A stretch of 60,011 nucleotides of DNA from Streptomyces sp. NRRL F-525 (GCF_000716605.1 NZ_JNXE01000051.1:1-60011), one strand, 5' to 3'; positions 27,979 through 37,935 are shown, counted from the first letter of the stretch. Numbers and translations are program-made. The notes: generated from the sequence alone by a model not told the origin.

Positions 27979-28785
27979 TCAGCGGCCGGGCCCGGTGCAC
28001 ACCGGCTGTCCGCCCACCTCGGCACAGGCCTGTGCCCCGCGCGGGTCGGGGGTGGCCAGCATCGGGCTGCTGTAACCGTCCGAGCGGTCCCCGGGGTACT
28101 CGGCGGACAGCTCGTCCTGTCCCGCCCTGATGGAGATCTCCCGGGACCCGCCGACCCGGGTGCGCACTTCCGACCAGACGGTGGCGCAGGACGGCGAGTA
28201 CCGCAGCAGCACGACCTGACGGGCCCGGTTCACGACGCTCTCGGTACGGGCGTCCCGCGCGCAGGTCTCCGAGGACGGGAGGGCCCCCTGACAGCCGCTG
28301 CCCCGGCACGAGGCCACCGTGTGGTCGAGGACGTCGGCGGCACCGGCGGTTACCGCGACGGTGGTGGCCATGGCGGCGAGCGCGACGAGGGCGCGGGCGG
28401 GGGCACGCAGCCGACGGGGTCGTACGGATGGCACGGGCGGCGCAGACGGCACGGGCGGCGCGGCCGGGACCGGAGGCTGTGCGGGGGGAGTGGCGGACGG
28501 CCTGGACTGCTCCTGGACCGCTGTGTCCCACAGGGAGAGCAGCGCGCCGGGGTCGGTGCGGGCGAGCCGGGCGAGGGCCTCGACGGCTGCCCGGGGCGGG
28601 AGTTGGTCGCCGTTGAGATAGCGGTGCCAGGTCGACTTGCTGAACGGGGTGACGGCGGCCAGCGCGGCCAGGCTCAGCCCGGTCCGCCGCTTGAGGAGCC
28701 GGAGCCGTTCGGTCAGGAGCGGCCCCGCGTCGTCGTAAGGGCCGGAGAGAGGCTGCTGCTGCTCGACCGTCACGTGGCTTTCCAT
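27979..28785 (-). CDS. XRE-type HTH membrane protein with DUF2690-like domain
   Basis: A 268-aa protein. An N-terminal helix-turn-helix (ERLRLLKRRTGLSLAALAAV, then PFSKSTWHRYLNGDQLPP) is followed by a Pro-rich linker, one membrane segment (LRAPARALVALAAMATTVAV) and a C-terminal extracytoplasmic domain with four or more Cys (SCRGSGCQGA, ETCARDARTESV, SCATVWSEVRTRV), which resembles DUF2690. This layout, a cytoplasmic DNA-binding domain tied to an outside domain, is common in Streptomyces and has unknown function. ATG at 28785 is used; a GTG 15 bp downstream is the alternative. Confidence 0.78.
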   Translation of the reverse strand: MESHVTVEQQQPLSGPYDDAGPLLTERLRLLKRRTGLSLAALAAVTPFSKSTWHRYLNGDQLPPRAAVEALARLARTDPGALLSLWDTAVQEQSRPSATPPAQPPVPAAPPVPSAPPVPSVRPRRLRAPARALVALAAMATTVAVTAGAADVLDHTVASCRGSGCQGALPSSETCARDARTESVVNRARQVVLLRYSPSCATVWSEVRTRVGGSREISIRAGQDELSAEYPGDRSDGYSSPMLATPDPRGAQACAEVGGQPVCTGPGR

Positions 28786-28882
28786 CCTGCTCCTCGCCGT
28801 ACCGGGGTGAACGCCGTGATCCGTTCCCGGGGCCGGCCGCGTGCCACACCCCGATCACCGGAATATGAAGGGGTGTTGACCT

Positions 28883-28928
28883 GGCACCACCCGGCAGGAC
28901 GCATGGGGCCGTCCCGCCGGGTGGTGCC
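28883..28928 (-). terminator. Hairpin between SH3-like and HTH genes
   Basis: GGCACCACCCGGC (28883-28895) and GCCGGGTGGTGCC (28916-28928) form a perfect 13-bp stem, and the stem can extend inward by GGAC/GTCC. It lies 17 bp after the stop of the SH3-like gene (minus strand), so it is its likely terminator. Confidence 0.7.
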
Positions 28929-28944
28929 GTGGGTCAGACGAGGG

Positions 28945-29307
28945 TCAGCACCAGCGGACGGCGCTGCGGTTGCTGACGTAGTGCGCGGAGACGTAGCCCT
29001 CGTGGTGCGGGAGCTTGTACCAGCGGTGGTTGCCGTAGACGTTCGATCCGTACGTCTTGCAGACGATGGGCAGCGTCCGCCCGACCCGCCGCGAACCGAC
29101 CACGCGGTACCCGGTGCCCGGGCCGGAACGGACGTTCAGCCGCTTGAAGTGCCGGGTGGTGACCTGACCCACCGCGTGCCGCGTCACGTGGTGGGCGGTC
29201 ACGTGGTGCGGGGCGGGGGTGGCGGTGGCGGCGACGGCCGTCACCGGGAAGACGGCGACGGCCGCGACCGCGGCGACGAGTCCGTTGCGCAGAGTGCGTC
29301 CGAACAT
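28945..29307 (-). CDS. Small secreted SH3b-domain protein
   Basis: A 120-aa secreted protein. The N-terminus MFGRTLRNGLVAAVAAVAVF with an AVA-type cleavage site around residue 26 is a signal peptide. The mature part starts with a His-rich linker and then a bacterial SH3-type domain (KRLNVRSGPGTGYRVVGSRR, IVCKTYGSNVYGNHRWYKLP, then GYVSAHYVS). SH3b domains usually bind peptidoglycan peptides. Two Cys (CKTYG and the C-terminal WC) could form a disulfide. The ATG at 29307 is preceded by GGAGGAA. The longer frame from 29820 runs into the fumarase gene and is not real. Confidence 0.8.
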   Translation of the reverse strand: MFGRTLRNGLVAAVAAVAVFPVTAVAATATPAPHHVTAHHVTRHAVGQVTTRHFKRLNVRSGPGTGYRVVGSRRVGRTLPIVCKTYGSNVYGNHRWYKLPHHEGYVSAHYVSNRSAVRWC

Positions 29308-29441
29308 GGGGGGTTCCTCCGAGTCGACCGAGGACCACGGGGTGTGGTCCAGTCGATCCGGAGCTTTTCCGGCAAAGCACCTGAAAATGCCGTCCCGCAT
29401 GTCCCTGGGACGAACTGGGACAACATGCGGGACATTCCAGC

Positions 29442-29508
29442 CCGTCCGGCGTTTGAGGACAAGGCCCTTAGGGGCCGAACGGGGGTCCAGGGGGCGGAGC
29501 CCCCTGGC
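29442..29508. repeat. Dispersed CGTTTGAGGAC/GCCCCC repeat, copy C
   Basis: CCGTCCGGCGTTTGAGGAC, a middle AAGGCCCTTAGGGGCC, then GGGGGTCCAGGGGGCGGAG and CCCCCTGG. It lies between the SH3-like gene and the 3' end of the class I fumarase gene. A further GGGGCAGAGCCCCTGGGG hairpin follows within 30 bp. Confidence 0.8.
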
Positions 29509-29572
29509 GGGGTGAAACGGGGCAGAGCCCCTGGGGATGGGACGGGTAGGGGCGGCGGGGGCGAGAAAACTG

Positions 29573-31243
29573 CTAGGCCAGCCCCGGCCCCCGCACCGGA
29601 ATATGCGTGAACGTGGGCTCCGGCGCCGGGTTCTGGAAGAAGTCGTTGCCCTTGTCGTCGACCACGACGAACGCCGGGAAGTCCTCGACCTCGATCTTCC
29701 AGACCGCCTCCATGCCGAGCTCCTCGTACTCGACGACCTCGACCTTCTTGATGCAGTCCTGGGCGAGCCGAGCGGCCGGCCCACCGATCGACCCGAGGTA
29801 GAAGCCACCGTGCGCGTCACACGCGTCGGTGACCTGTTTGCTCCGGTTCCCCTTGGCCAGCATCACCTTGGACCCACCCGCCGCCTGGAACTGCTCGACG
29901 TACGAGTCCATGCGCCCGGCGGTCGTAGGCCCGAAGGACCCGGACGCGTAACCCTCAGGGGTCTTCGCGGGCCCCGCGTAGTACACCGGGTGGTCCTTCA
30001 GGTACTGCGGCATCTCCTCGCCCGCGTCGAGCCGCTCCTTGATCTTGGCGTGCGCGATGTCACGCGCCACGACAAGCGGCCCCGAGAGCGAAAGCCGGGT
30101 CTTCACCGGGTACTTGGTCAGCTCGGCGAGGATGTCGTCCATGGGCTGGTTGAGATCGATCCGCACGACATCTTCCTCGGCGGAGTCGAGATGCTCGTCG
30201 GTCGTCTCCGGCAGGAACCGCGCCGGGTCCGTCTCCAACTGCTCAAGGAACACGCCCTCGGCGGTGATCTTCGCGACGGCCTGCCGGTCGGCGGAGCAGG
30301 ACACGGCGATGGCGACAGGGCAGGACGCACCATGCCGGGGCAGCCGCACCACCCGAACGTCGTGGCAGAAGTACTTGCCGCCGAACTGCGCCCCGATCCC
30401 GATCCGCTGCGTCAGCTCGAAGACCTTCTGCTCCAGGTCCTTGTCCCGGAACCCGTGCCCCAGCTCCGAACCCTCCGCCGGGATCTCGTCCAGGTAGTGC
30501 GCGGAGGCGTACTTCGCGGTCTTCAGCGCGTACTCGGCGCTCGTGCTGCCGACGACGATCGCCAGGTGGTACGGCGGGCAGGCGGCCGTACCGAGCGAAC
30601 GGATCTTCTCCTCCAGGAACTTCATCATGGAGCCCTCGTTGAGGACCGCCTTCGTCTCCTGGTAGAGGAACGACTTGTTGGCCGAGCCGCCGCCCTTCGC
30701 CATGAACAGGAACTTGTAGGCGCCGCCGTCGGTCGCGTACAGCTCGATCTGGGCGGGCAGGTTCGACCCGGTGTTCTTCTCGTCCCACATGGTCAGCGGG
30801 GCCATCTGCGAGTACCGCAGATTGAGGTTGAGGTAGGCGTCGTAGATGCCGCGCGACAGGGCCGACTCGTCGCCGCCCTCCGTAAGGACGTTCTGCCCGC
30901 GCTTGCCCATGACGATCGCCGTACCGGTGTCCTGGCACATGGGCAGCACACCGGCGGCCGCGATGTTCGCGTTCTTCAGGAGGTCCAGCGCGACGAACTT
31001 GTCGTTGTTCGACGCCTCGGGGTCGTCGATGATCCGGCGCAGCTGCGCGAGGTGGGCGGGCCGCAGGTAGTGCTGGATGTCGTGGATGGCCTCGGCGGCG
31101 AGCTTGCGCAGCGCCTCGGGCTCGACCTTGAGGAACGTCCGCCCGTCGGCCTCGAAGGTGGAGACACCCTCGGAGGTCACCAGCCGGTACGGGGTGGTGT
31201 CCTCTCCCATGGGGAGCAGATCGGTGTACGCGAACTCAGGCAT
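29573..31243 (-). CDS. Class I (iron-sulfur) fumarate hydratase
   Basis: A 556-aa protein of the FumA/FumB-type [4Fe-4S] hydro-lyase family, in which the N-terminal (alpha) and C-terminal (beta) domains are fused. The cluster-binding Cys are expected in [32 protein letters not shown] and [12 protein letters not shown]. The beta domain has [20 protein letters not shown] followed by [14 protein letters not shown], including the catalytic Thr and Arg. ATG at 31243 with GAGGA upstream is preferred over the longer frame. Together with fumC it gives two fumarases with opposite oxygen sensitivity. Confidence 0.95.
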   Translation of the reverse strand: MPEFAYTDLLPMGEDTTPYRLVTSEGVSTFEADGRTFLKVEPEALRKLAAEAIHDIQHYLRPAHLAQLRRIIDDPEASNNDKFVALDLLKNANIAAAGVLPMCQDTGTAIVMGKRGQNVLTEGGDESALSRGIYDAYLNLNLRYSQMAPLTMWDEKNTGSNLPAQIELYATDGGAYKFLFMAKGGGSANKSFLYQETKAVLNEGSMMKFLEEKIRSLGTAACPPYHLAIVVGSTSAEYALKTAKYASAHYLDEIPAEGSELGHGFRDKDLEQKVFELTQRIGIGAQFGGKYFCHDVRVVRLPRHGASCPVAIAVSCSADRQAVAKITAEGVFLEQLETDPARFLPETTDEHLDSAEEDVVRIDLNQPMDDILAELTKYPVKTRLSLSGPLVVARDIAHAKIKERLDAGEEMPQYLKDHPVYYAGPAKTPEGYASGSFGPTTAGRMDSYVEQFQAAGGSKVMLAKGNRSKQVTDACDAHGGFYLGSIGGPAARLAQDCIKKVEVVEYEELGMEAVWKIEVEDFPAFVVVDDKGNDFFQNPAPEPTFTHIPVRGPGLA

Positions 31244-31421
31244 CGCAGCCCATTCCTCACTCGACAGACGGCCGCCCGCCGACACTGGCGGGCGCTCACC
31301 AGCGTAGAACCTGCCACTGACAGCGAGCTTGTGAGGTAAGGCTCAGTTCGCCGGACATCCGCCACGCCAACGTTGTCCACACCCCTAGTCGCGATCTATC
31401 GCGTTTCGGTACGCTGCTGCC

Positions 31422-32153
31422 GTGGACCTTCAGAAGCAGCCCGCATCCGCGCCCACGGCCCCGCAGCCCGCGCCCGCAGTCGCGGACCCGCCCGGCTCCG
31501 CGCTGCGCGCCTCGGACGCCGACCGTGACCGCATCGCCGACATCCTGCGCGAGGCCCTGGCCGAGGGCCGCCTGGACGCGGACGAGCACGCCGAGCGGGT
31601 CGAGGGGGTGCTGAGCGCCAAGACGGTCGGCGAGCTGGAGGTCTTCATCCAGGATCTGCCGGCCGCCCATGGACACCGGGCGACGACCCCGTCGTACAGC
31701 CCCGCTCCGAACCGCCCGACGGAGGGCGCGATCCCGGCCGAGGCCGACGAGCACGTGGTGGCGGTGTTCAGCGCCGCGATGCGCAAGGGCCGCTGGCGCG
31801 CGGGCCGCCGTATGCACGCGTACGCCGTGTTCGGCAGTGTCGAGATCGACCTCAGCGAGGCGATCTTCGAGTACCAGCAGGTCGTCATCAAGGCGGTCTC
31901 GGTCTTCGGCAACGTCGAGATCCGCGTCCCGGAGAACGTGTCGCTGCGCGGCACCGGCGGCGGGGTCCTCGGCAACTTCGAGGTGGACACGCTGGATTCC
32001 GTCGAGCCGGACGCGCCCGTGGTCTATGTCGACGGATGGGCCGTCCTCGGAAACATCGAGGCAAAACCCAAGCGGGGCAAGCTCGTTGCGGACATTCTCG
32101 ATCGGGTTCAGCGCAAGGTCGACAAGAATTTGCGCAAACACTTGGACCGTTGA
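31422..32153 (+). CDS. DUF1707 (SHOCT-like) and LiaF-like domain protein
   Basis: A 243-aa cytoplasmic protein. After a 25-residue Pro/Ala-rich tail, RASDADRDRIADILREALAE followed by GRLDADEHAERVEGVLSAKT is the DUF1707/SHOCT-like helical domain. The C-terminal half (AYAVFGSVEIDLSEAIFEYQ, VSVFGNVEIRVPENVSLRG, then AVLGNIEAKP) shows the repeated FG-VEI strand pattern of the LiaF/DUF4097-type beta-helix fold that senses envelope state. No membrane segment is visible. The GTG at 31422 is used. A role in envelope or sigma-factor signalling is inferred. Confidence 0.8.
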   Translation: MDLQKQPASAPTAPQPAPAVADPPGSALRASDADRDRIADILREALAEGRLDADEHAERVEGVLSAKTVGELEVFIQDLPAAHGHRATTPSYSPAPNRPTEGAIPAEADEHVVAVFSAAMRKGRWRAGRRMHAYAVFGSVEIDLSEAIFEYQQVVIKAVSVFGNVEIRVPENVSLRGTGGGVLGNFEVDTLDSVEPDAPVVYVDGWAVLGNIEAKPKRGKLVADILDRVQRKVDKNLRKHLDR

Positions 32154-32326
32154 CGGTTGTGAATCGGGACACATGTGGAGCTGATCGGTCCACACCCGTA
32201 CGGCCCTGACATCGCGCAGAAGCGCCCGAAAACCAGCGGTTCGGAACTCAGTGCATAGGCGCGCGCACAGCGGGTAGGCCTTGCTGCATCGTCTCTCGCT
32301 CGCGAAGCCGTCGTCAGGAGTAGACC

Positions 32327-32701
32327 GTGCTGCAACCGCCGCATTCGTCCCTGCAGGTAGCTGCTGTCCCGGCTCAGCGGGTGCCTGCGCGAGACAGGGA
32401 CCAAGACGCTCCCTGGCACACCGAAGCGGTGTGCCGGCGCGACGAGGCAGGCCTGTTCTTCGCACCCTCCAAGGAACCCACCGCCGCCCGACTCTCCCGC
32501 GAGGACGCCGCCAAGCGCGTCTGCGCCCGCTGTCCGGTCATGGTCGAGTGCCGGGAGCACGCACTCCTGCAACCCGAGCCCTACGGCGTCTGGGGCGGCC
32601 TCACCGCCGCCGAGCGCCGCGTGGTCCTGGCGAGGCGCCGCCGCCGCGACCTGGAACTCCAGAAGGCGCGAGCGGCGGGCCGTATAGCGGCGGCCGGCTG
32701 A
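32327..32701 (+). CDS. wblI: WhiB-like (Wbl) iron-sulfur regulator
   Basis: A 124-aa Wbl protein. The four cluster Cys are in AVCRRDEAGLFF, RVCARCPVMVEC (CxxC plus a further Cys), and the family G[VI]WGG turn is present as YGVWGGLTAAERR, followed by a basic C-terminal DNA-binding tail (LARRRRRD). Wbl proteins bind a [4Fe-4S] cluster and usually act with a sigma factor or as redox-sensitive regulators. The symbol wblI rests on gene context next to glpX and the fumarases, remembered from Streptomyces coelicolor, and so is less sure than the family call. The GTG at 32327 follows AGGAGTAG. Confidence 0.85.
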   Translation: MLQPPHSSLQVAAVPAQRVPARDRDQDAPWHTEAVCRRDEAGLFFAPSKEPTAARLSREDAAKRVCARCPVMVECREHALLQPEPYGVWGGLTAAERRVVLARRRRRDLELQKARAAGRIAAAG

Positions 32702-32714
32702 CCGACCGACGTAG

Positions 32715-32750
32715 AAAGGGGCGCCCCCACCGCACCGGGGGCGCCCCTTT
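32715..32750. terminator. Terminator between wbl and glpX genes
   Basis: AAAGGGGCGCCCCC and GGGGGCGCCCCTTT form a perfect 14-bp stem with a loop of about eight bases, flanked by A and T runs on the two sides. This suits termination in both directions for these convergent genes. Confidence 0.88.
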
Positions 32751-32794
32751 CACGTACGACCGTGTGGTCGTGGCCTGTTGTCGCTATGTCGTGG

Positions 32795-33829
32795 CTACTT
32801 GGCCCGGTCGAAGTCGATCGCGCTGTACGCCCGCAGCTTGCTCAGCCGGTGTTCCGAATCGATTCGCCTGACGGTCCCGGACTTGGACCGCATCACGATG
32901 GAGTCGGTCGTCGCGGTCTCCGCGCGGTACCGGACGCCCCGCAGCAGTTCGCCGTCCGTGATCCCGGTCGCGACGAAGAACACGTTCTCGCCGGACACCA
33001 GGTCGTCGGTGGTCAGCACGCGGTCGAGGTCGTGCCCCGCGTCCAGCGCCCGCTGCCGCTCGGCGTCGTCCTTGGGCCACAACTTGCCCTGGATCACGCC
33101 TCCGAGGCACTTCACGGCACAGGCCGAGATGATGCCCTCGGGGGTGCCGCCGATGCCGAGGAGCAGATCCACGCCGGTGCCTTCGCGCAGCGCCAGGATC
33201 GAGCCCGCGACATCGCCGTCGGAGATCAGCTTGATCCGCGCACCGGTCTCCCGGATCTCCTTGATGATGCCGTCGTGCCGCGGCCGGTCCAGGACGACGA
33301 CGGTGACGTCCTCGGGGGTGACCCGCTTGGCCTTGGCGACCCGGCGGACGTTCACCGAGATCGGGGCCTCGATGTCGACGAACTCGGCGGCCTCGGGCCC
33401 GGCGACGAGCTTGTCCATGTAGAACACGGCGGACGGGTCGAACATCGAACCCCGGTCCGCGGCGGCGAGCACGGCGATCGCGTTCGGCATGCCCTTGGCG
33501 TTGAGGGTGGTCCCGTCGATCGGGTCGACGGCGATGTCGCACTCCGGCCCGGTCCCGTCGCCGACGCGCTCGCCGTTGAAGAGCATCGGCGCCTCGTCCT
33601 TCTCGCCCTCACCGATGACGACGACGCCGTTCATCGAGACGGTGGAGACGAGGGTCCGCATGGCGCGCACGGCGGCACCGTCGGCGCCGTTCTTGTCACC
33701 GCGCCCGACCCAGCGGCCCGCGGCCATCGCGGCGGCTTCGGTCACCCGGACGAGTTCCAGGGCGAGGTTGCGGTCGGGGGCCTCGGAGGGGACTTCGAGT
33801 TCGGACGGCAGATGATGATGCTCGGTCAT
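32795..33829 (-). CDS. glpX: Class II fructose-1,6-bisphosphatase
   Basis: A 344-aa GlpX-type enzyme of gluconeogenesis. The metal/substrate motifs are clear: [35 protein letters not shown] and [20 protein letters not shown]. Actinomycetes use this class as their main FBPase. The ATG at 33829 with AAAGGTG upstream is selected; the reading frame extends far upstream through the DUF4245 region, but nothing there fits the family. It is divergent from the DUF4245 gene and convergent with the Wbl gene. Confidence 0.95.
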   Translation of the reverse strand: MTEHHHLPSELEVPSEAPDRNLALELVRVTEAAAMAAGRWVGRGDKNGADGAAVRAMRTLVSTVSMNGVVVIGEGEKDEAPMLFNGERVGDGTGPECDIAVDPIDGTTLNAKGMPNAIAVLAAADRGSMFDPSAVFYMDKLVAGPEAAEFVDIEAPISVNVRRVAKAKRVTPEDVTVVVLDRPRHDGIIKEIRETGARIKLISDGDVAGSILALREGTGVDLLLGIGGTPEGIISACAVKCLGGVIQGKLWPKDDAERQRALDAGHDLDRVLTTDDLVSGENVFFVATGITDGELLRGVRYRAETATTDSIVMRSKSGTVRRIDSEHRLSKLRAYSAIDFDRAK

Positions 33830-33955
33830 CGGAGCGCACCTTTCTGATACGACGACGGCCGGATGAGGGTATGGCCCCGACTCTATCGCCAGGCAGACAA
33901 AATGAGCAGGGGGGCCCACGGATGAGCGGACCAGGGCACCTGCGACGATAGGGAC

Positions 33956-34489
33956 GTGGCAGGTTCGAACGGTAAGCAGAACGGCAAGCAGAAGACGGTC
34001 CGGGACATGATTCTCTCCCTGGGCCTGATCGGGATCGCGGCGGCGATCGTCTACATCTTCATCCCGCACAGCGACCACGCTCCCGACATCAAGCGGGTCG
34101 ACTACCGCGTGGAGCTGCTCACGGCACGCCGCGCGGCGCCGTACCCGGTGGCGGCCCCGGAGGGCCTGTCGAAGACCTGGAAGGCGACCTCGGTCAGCTA
34201 CGACGGCGCCGCGTTCGACGCCTGGCACCTCGGATTCAGTGCCCCCGGCGGACAGTACGTGCAGATAGAGCAGTCGACTCAGAAGCCGGCCGACTTCATC
34301 GACACCGCCAGCCAGGGCGGCGCCGCGACGAAGACGACCCAGGACATCGACGGCCACACCTGGACCCGCTACACCGGCGGCCGCTACGACGCGCTCGTGC
34401 TCGCGGACAAGGGCTCGACCACGGTCGTGGCGGGCACGGGGTCGTTCGATCAACTGACGGAGATGGCGAAGGCGTTGAGGACGAAGTAG
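33956..34489 (+). CDS. DUF4245 membrane-anchored protein
   Basis: A 177-aa protein with a short basic cytoplasmic tail, one membrane segment ([20 protein letters not shown]) and an extracytoplasmic domain of about 140 residues. Landmarks such as [29 protein letters not shown] and [17 protein letters not shown] are typical of DUF4245, a family confined to actinobacteria and usually placed next to glpX. Function is unknown. The GTG at 33956 is used; there is no strong ribosome site and the transcript may be nearly leaderless. Confidence 0.82.
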   Translation: MAGSNGKQNGKQKTVRDMILSLGLIGIAAAIVYIFIPHSDHAPDIKRVDYRVELLTARRAAPYPVAAPEGLSKTWKATSVSYDGAAFDAWHLGFSAPGGQYVQIEQSTQKPADFIDTASQGGAATKTTQDIDGHTWTRYTGGRYDALVLADKGSTTVVAGTGSFDQLTEMAKALRTK

Positions 34490-34505
34490 CCCGACAGGTG
34501 TGACG

Positions 34506-34538
34506 AAGGCCCCCGGCGCCGTGTGCGCCGGGGGCCTT
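34506..34538 (+). terminator. Terminator after DUF4245 gene
   Basis: AAGGCCCCCGGCGC pairs with GCGCCGGGGGCCTT across a CGTGT loop. It lies between the convergent DUF4245 and nitroreductase genes. Confidence 0.85.
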
Positions 34539-34563
34539 CCGCGTGCCATGGGTGTTCTGTGCC

Positions 34564-35154
34564 TCAGACGGTGGTGACGACCTCGTCGTAGGCAAGGCGC
34601 GGGGAGCGCGGGAACCAGGCGTCCTCGCCCGGCTTGCCGATGTTGATGACGACGAACGGGGTGTGGTCGCCGTCCAGGAACTCCTTCTGGACGCCCGCGA
34701 AGTCGAGACCGGTCATCGGGCCGGCGGCGAGGCCGGCGGCGCGGATGCCGATGATGAAGTACGCGGCCTGGAGGGCGGCGTTCAGCGCGGCGTTGCCCTC
34801 ACGGACCGAACGCTCGCCGAAGACGGCGTCCTTGGCCTGCGGGAAGTGCGGGAAGAGGTTCGGGAGCTCCTCGTGGAACTCGTTGTCCGCGGAGAGGATC
34901 GCGACCAGCGGGGCGGCGGCGGTCTTCTTCTGGTTGCCCTCGGAGAGGTGCTTCACGAGGCGCTCGCGGGCCTCGGGGGAGCGGACCAGGGTGATGCGCA
35001 GCGGCGACTGGTTCATGGAGGTCGGGCCGTACTTGACCAGGTCGTAGATCGCCTGCACCTGCTCGTCCGTCACCGGCTCGTCGGTGAACGTGTTCGCGGT
35101 GCGGGCCTCGCGGAACAGCAGGTCCTGGGCGGCGGGGTCAAGAACGAGAGACAT
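34564..35154 (-). CDS. Nitroreductase family protein (malonic semialdehyde reductase RutE-like)
   Basis: A 196-aa FMN-dependent nitroreductase-fold protein. The family motifs are [39 protein letters not shown] and the C-terminal [20 protein letters not shown] with LAYDEVVT. This pattern is of the RutE/HadB subfamily, which reduces malonic semialdehyde or similar aldehydes; no rut pathway genes are close, so the natural substrate is open. ATG at 35154 follows GAGGAAG. Its 5' side faces a long low-complexity tract. Confidence 0.88.
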   Translation of the reverse strand: MSLVLDPAAQDLLFREARTANTFTDEPVTDEQVQAIYDLVKYGPTSMNQSPLRITLVRSPEARERLVKHLSEGNQKKTAAAPLVAILSADNEFHEELPNLFPHFPQAKDAVFGERSVREGNAALNAALQAAYFIIGIRAAGLAAGPMTGLDFAGVQKEFLDGDHTPFVVINIGKPGEDAWFPRSPRLAYDEVVTTV

Positions 35155-36031
35155 ACGACTTCCTCGGGGTGGCCGGAAACCGGAACCGGACCGTGGTCCG
35201 GATAGGCTGACGAGACCGACCGTACGCGACATGAGGTTCAATATTCAACCAAAACTGGAGCGGGGTGATCCGTATCACGCGGGATCGGTGCGGGGGCGGT
35301 TTGCCGGGGGTGGCTGTTGCTGGTGAGTGGGTTGGCGCTGGCGGCGGCGGGCGACAGAGGGCGGCAGTGGATACGGGCTGCCCGCCGTCACTGACGGGTC
35401 TCTGCCGGCGAGGCTGGCTGGCAGCCGCTGGCTGTCGTAACTCGCCGTCCGCGGCCAGTAGTTGCTAGCTGATCGCGGGCGCGACCAAGTGGCGCTCGCC
35501 GCAACTCGGCTGTCGGCCGACGCTATGTGCCGTCCGCTGCGGGTTGTCAGCAGCCGATACCTGCCATCGGCTGCCAGCCGTTGCCAACTGTTCGCCGATG
35601 CTGACAGCTGTCGGCTCCTGTGACTCGCGGTCGGCTGCCAGCGGGCGGTACGTGTGGTCCGTCGCTGGTTGTCGGCTGTTGTGACTTGTCCTCGGCCGGC
35701 TGTCAGTCCTCGGCTGCTGGCCGCTGCCAGCTGGGCGCCGTTGCTGGCAGTTGGCGGCTGCCGCAACCCGCTGGTTGTTGCCAGCGGGTGCTAGTCGCCC
35801 GTCTGCCTCTGGCTGGCGGCGGTTGTTTTCGCCGTCCGCTGAGAGTCGTCGGCTGCTGGTTGTTGCCGGCCGTTCGCCGTCGCCGCGCCGGCCGGCGGCC
35901 GCTTTGGCTTGCTATCCGCCGCCGGCCGCCGCTTCGGCTTGCTGTCCGCAGCCGGCTGCCGCTCCTTGCGACCCGCTGCCCGCCAGCCGTTGCCCGCGCG
36001 AGCCGCCCGCCCCGGGAGTCGTCCCCTCCCG
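35155..36031. repeat. Low-complexity degenerate repeat tract between nitroreductase and xseB
   Basis: No gene is supported in this 877-bp gap. From about 35330 to 36020 the sequence is a degenerate, strand-biased array in which units like GGCTGCCAGC, GTCGGCTGCTGG, TTGTTGCCGGC, CCGTCCGCTG and GCCGGCCGCCGCTT recur at irregular spacing. One strand is rich in CTG/TTG/GCC triplets. It reads through all frames as Pro/Arg/Ser-rich shadows with no start or family match. The xseB promoter is not expected here because xseB is transcribed away from xseA on the far side. Confidence 0.7.
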
Positions 36032-36274
36032 CTACTCGCCGTCCGCTTCCCCGGCCGTGCCCTCTTCCTCTTCCTCCGCCAGCGCCGCGTCCAGTCGCGC
36101 CCGGGCTCCGTCCAGCCAGCGGCGGCACACCTTGGCCAGTTCCTCGCCGCGCTCCCAGAGGGCGAGGGACTCCTCCAGGGTCGTGCCGCCCGCCTCCAGT
36201 CGCCGTACGACCTCGATCAGCTCGTCGCGTGCCTGCTCGTAGCCGAGCGCCTCTTCCGTCACCTTGCTGGTCAT
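36032..36274 (-). CDS. xseB: Exodeoxyribonuclease VII small subunit
   Basis: An 80-aa helical protein that binds the large subunit XseA to form exonuclease VII, a single-strand nuclease in DNA repair. [20 protein letters not shown] and [18 protein letters not shown] match the family closely. The last 15 residues are a Glu-rich tail. The gene is 9 bp downstream of xseA on the same strand, in the usual xseA-xseB operon. The ATG at 36274 is used. Confidence 0.95.
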   Translation of the reverse strand: MTSKVTEEALGYEQARDELIEVVRRLEAGGTTLEESLALWERGEELAKVCRRWLDGARARLDAALAEEEEEGTAGEADGE

Positions 36275-36283
36275 TCGCCCACC

Positions 36284-37492
36284 CTATGTATCCACTCGTA
36301 CGGAGAACTCACCCTCGGCGACCCGCGCGCGCAGCACCTCGTCCGCGCTCACCTCGTCGGGGTCGCGGACGACATGCCCGTCGGGCCGTTGCAGCACCGC
36401 GTACCCCCGCTTCAGGGTGGCCGCGGGGGAGAGGGCCACCACGCGCGCGTGCGTGTGGGTCAGCTCCGAGTCGGCGCGGTCCAGGAGGTGGCCGAGGGTG
36501 CGTCGGCCGCGGTCGAGGAGGGCGGCGACATGGTCCGCGCGTTCGTCGATCATCCGGTGCGGATCCTGTATCGACGGCCGTGACAACGCCTGCGCCAGCC
36601 CACGCTCCTCCCGGTCCACGAACGCGACGACACACCGCCGGGCCCGGTCGCGCAGCTGCCGTACGCGCTCGTACTCCTCGCCGACGTCCGGTACGACCTT
36701 CTTCGCGGCGTCGGTGGGCGTGGAGGCGCGCAGGTCGGCGACGTAGTCCAGGAGGGGGTTGTCGGGCTCGTGCCCGATCGCGGACACGACGGGTGTACGG
36801 CAGGCCGACACGGCCCGTACGAGCTGCTCGTCGGAGAACGGCAGCAGGTCCTCCACGCTTCCGCCGCCCCGCGCCACGATGATCACGTCCACGCCGTCGA
36901 GCGCGTCCAGTTCCTTCACGGCCTGCACGACCTGCGGCACGGCGTGCACGCCCTGCACGGGCACGTTGCGCACCTCGAAACGGACCGCGGGCCAGCGGTG
37001 CCGCGCGTTCTCCAGGACGTCCCGCTCGGCCGCCGAGGCGCGCCCGCAGACCAGCCCGATCAGCTGCGGCAGAAAGGGCAGCGGCTTCTTCCGGTCGGCC
37101 GCGAACAGTCCCTCCGCGGCCAGCGACTTCTTCAACTGCTCCAGCCGCGCGAGGAGTTCCCCGACCCCGACCGGTTTTATCTCGGTCGCCCGCAACGACA
37201 GCTGCCCCCGCGGCGCGTACCACTCCGGCTTCGCGAGTACGACCACCCGCGCGCCCTCGCTGACGACATCGGCGACCTCGTCGAACACCTGCCGGAAGCA
37301 CGTCACGCTCACCGAGATGTCGTACGACGGGTCACGCAACGTCAGAAACACCACACCGGCACCGGGCCGCCGCGACAACTGAGTGATCTGCCCCTCGACC
37401 CACACCGCACCCAGCCGGTCGATCCACCCGCCGATCAGCCGGGAGACCTCACCGACGGGGAGCGGCGCGTCCGGAGCCGTGTTGAGAGCCAT
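36284..37492 (-). CDS. xseA: Exodeoxyribonuclease VII large subunit
   Basis: A 402-aa catalytic subunit of exonuclease VII. The N-terminal OB fold ([20 protein letters not shown], then [20 protein letters not shown]) is followed by the nuclease domain with [20 protein letters not shown] and [20 protein letters not shown] and [13 protein letters not shown]. The C-terminus has the conserved [17 protein letters not shown] at 37492 is preferred over an upstream TTG at 37522; no clear ribosome site marks either. The gene overlaps nothing on its 5' side, where about 440 bp without a gene separates it from the permease gene. Confidence 0.95.
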   Translation of the reverse strand: MALNTAPDAPLPVGEVSRLIGGWIDRLGAVWVEGQITQLSRRPGAGVVFLTLRDPSYDISVSVTCFRQVFDEVADVVSEGARVVVLAKPEWYAPRGQLSLRATEIKPVGVGELLARLEQLKKSLAAEGLFAADRKKPLPFLPQLIGLVCGRASAAERDVLENARHRWPAVRFEVRNVPVQGVHAVPQVVQAVKELDALDGVDVIIVARGGGSVEDLLPFSDEQLVRAVSACRTPVVSAIGHEPDNPLLDYVADLRASTPTDAAKKVVPDVGEEYERVRQLRDRARRCVVAFVDREERGLAQALSRPSIQDPHRMIDERADHVAALLDRGRRTLGHLLDRADSELTHTHARVVALSPAATLKRGYAVLQRPDGHVVRDPDEVSADEVLRARVAEGEFSVRVDT

Positions 37493-37935
37493 GCGCCCGA
37501 GAGTAACGGCCACCTGTGACAACGGGGTCGAGGCGTGGAGTGGGGCGGCACATGGGGGGTGGGTCGGTGGTCGGGCCGGCGGTCGTGGTTGTGGGGCTGC
37601 CGTTGACGTGTCGGCCGAGTCGTCGGTCGGGCCACCGGCCGTCCTGGCGGTGCCGGACGGTCAGTGCTCGACGCGGGCCGACACGATCCAGCCCGCCGGG
37701 CGTCTTTCCGAGGCAGGCCGGCGACGGCCCCTTTCAAGGCAGGGCACGCGTACCCAGTGCGTCCGGCGCCCTTTCAACCCAGGTCGCGCATGTCCAGTCC
37801 GCCCGGCACGCTCTCAACGCAGGCCGTGCAGAATCGGCCCGTCCGGCGTTTGAGGACGAGGCCCCTTCAGGGCCGATGGGGGGCTGGGGGCGGAGCCCCC
37901 GGGGAGGCGCCCGCCCCCACCCACACGCCGGGGAG
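37493..37935. other. xseA-permease intergenic region with repeat elements
   Basis: No gene is supported. The right part contains a series of half-copies of the dispersed repeat (CCGGGCGTC, CGTCCGGCGCCCTTTCAA, CCGCCCGGCACGCTCTCAA), each with a short gap, before the full copy at 37839. This looks like successive duplications of one repeat half. The left part holds the likely xseA promoter. Confidence 0.55.
37839..37904. repeat. Dispersed CGTTTGAGGAC/GCCCCC repeat, copy D
   Basis: CGTCCGGCGTTTGAGGAC, a middle AGGCCCCTTCAGGGCC and the hairpin GGCTGGGGGCGGAG with CCCCCGGGG. It lies just beyond the 3' end of the amino-acid permease gene and follows three partial copies of its left half. Confidence 0.8.

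Noticed and set aside
32795..34549. Extended start for GlpX far upstream (584-codon frame)
   Set aside because: The extra 240 codons overlap the well-supported DUF4245 gene on the other strand and have low-complexity composition; the family start with ribosome site is at 33829.
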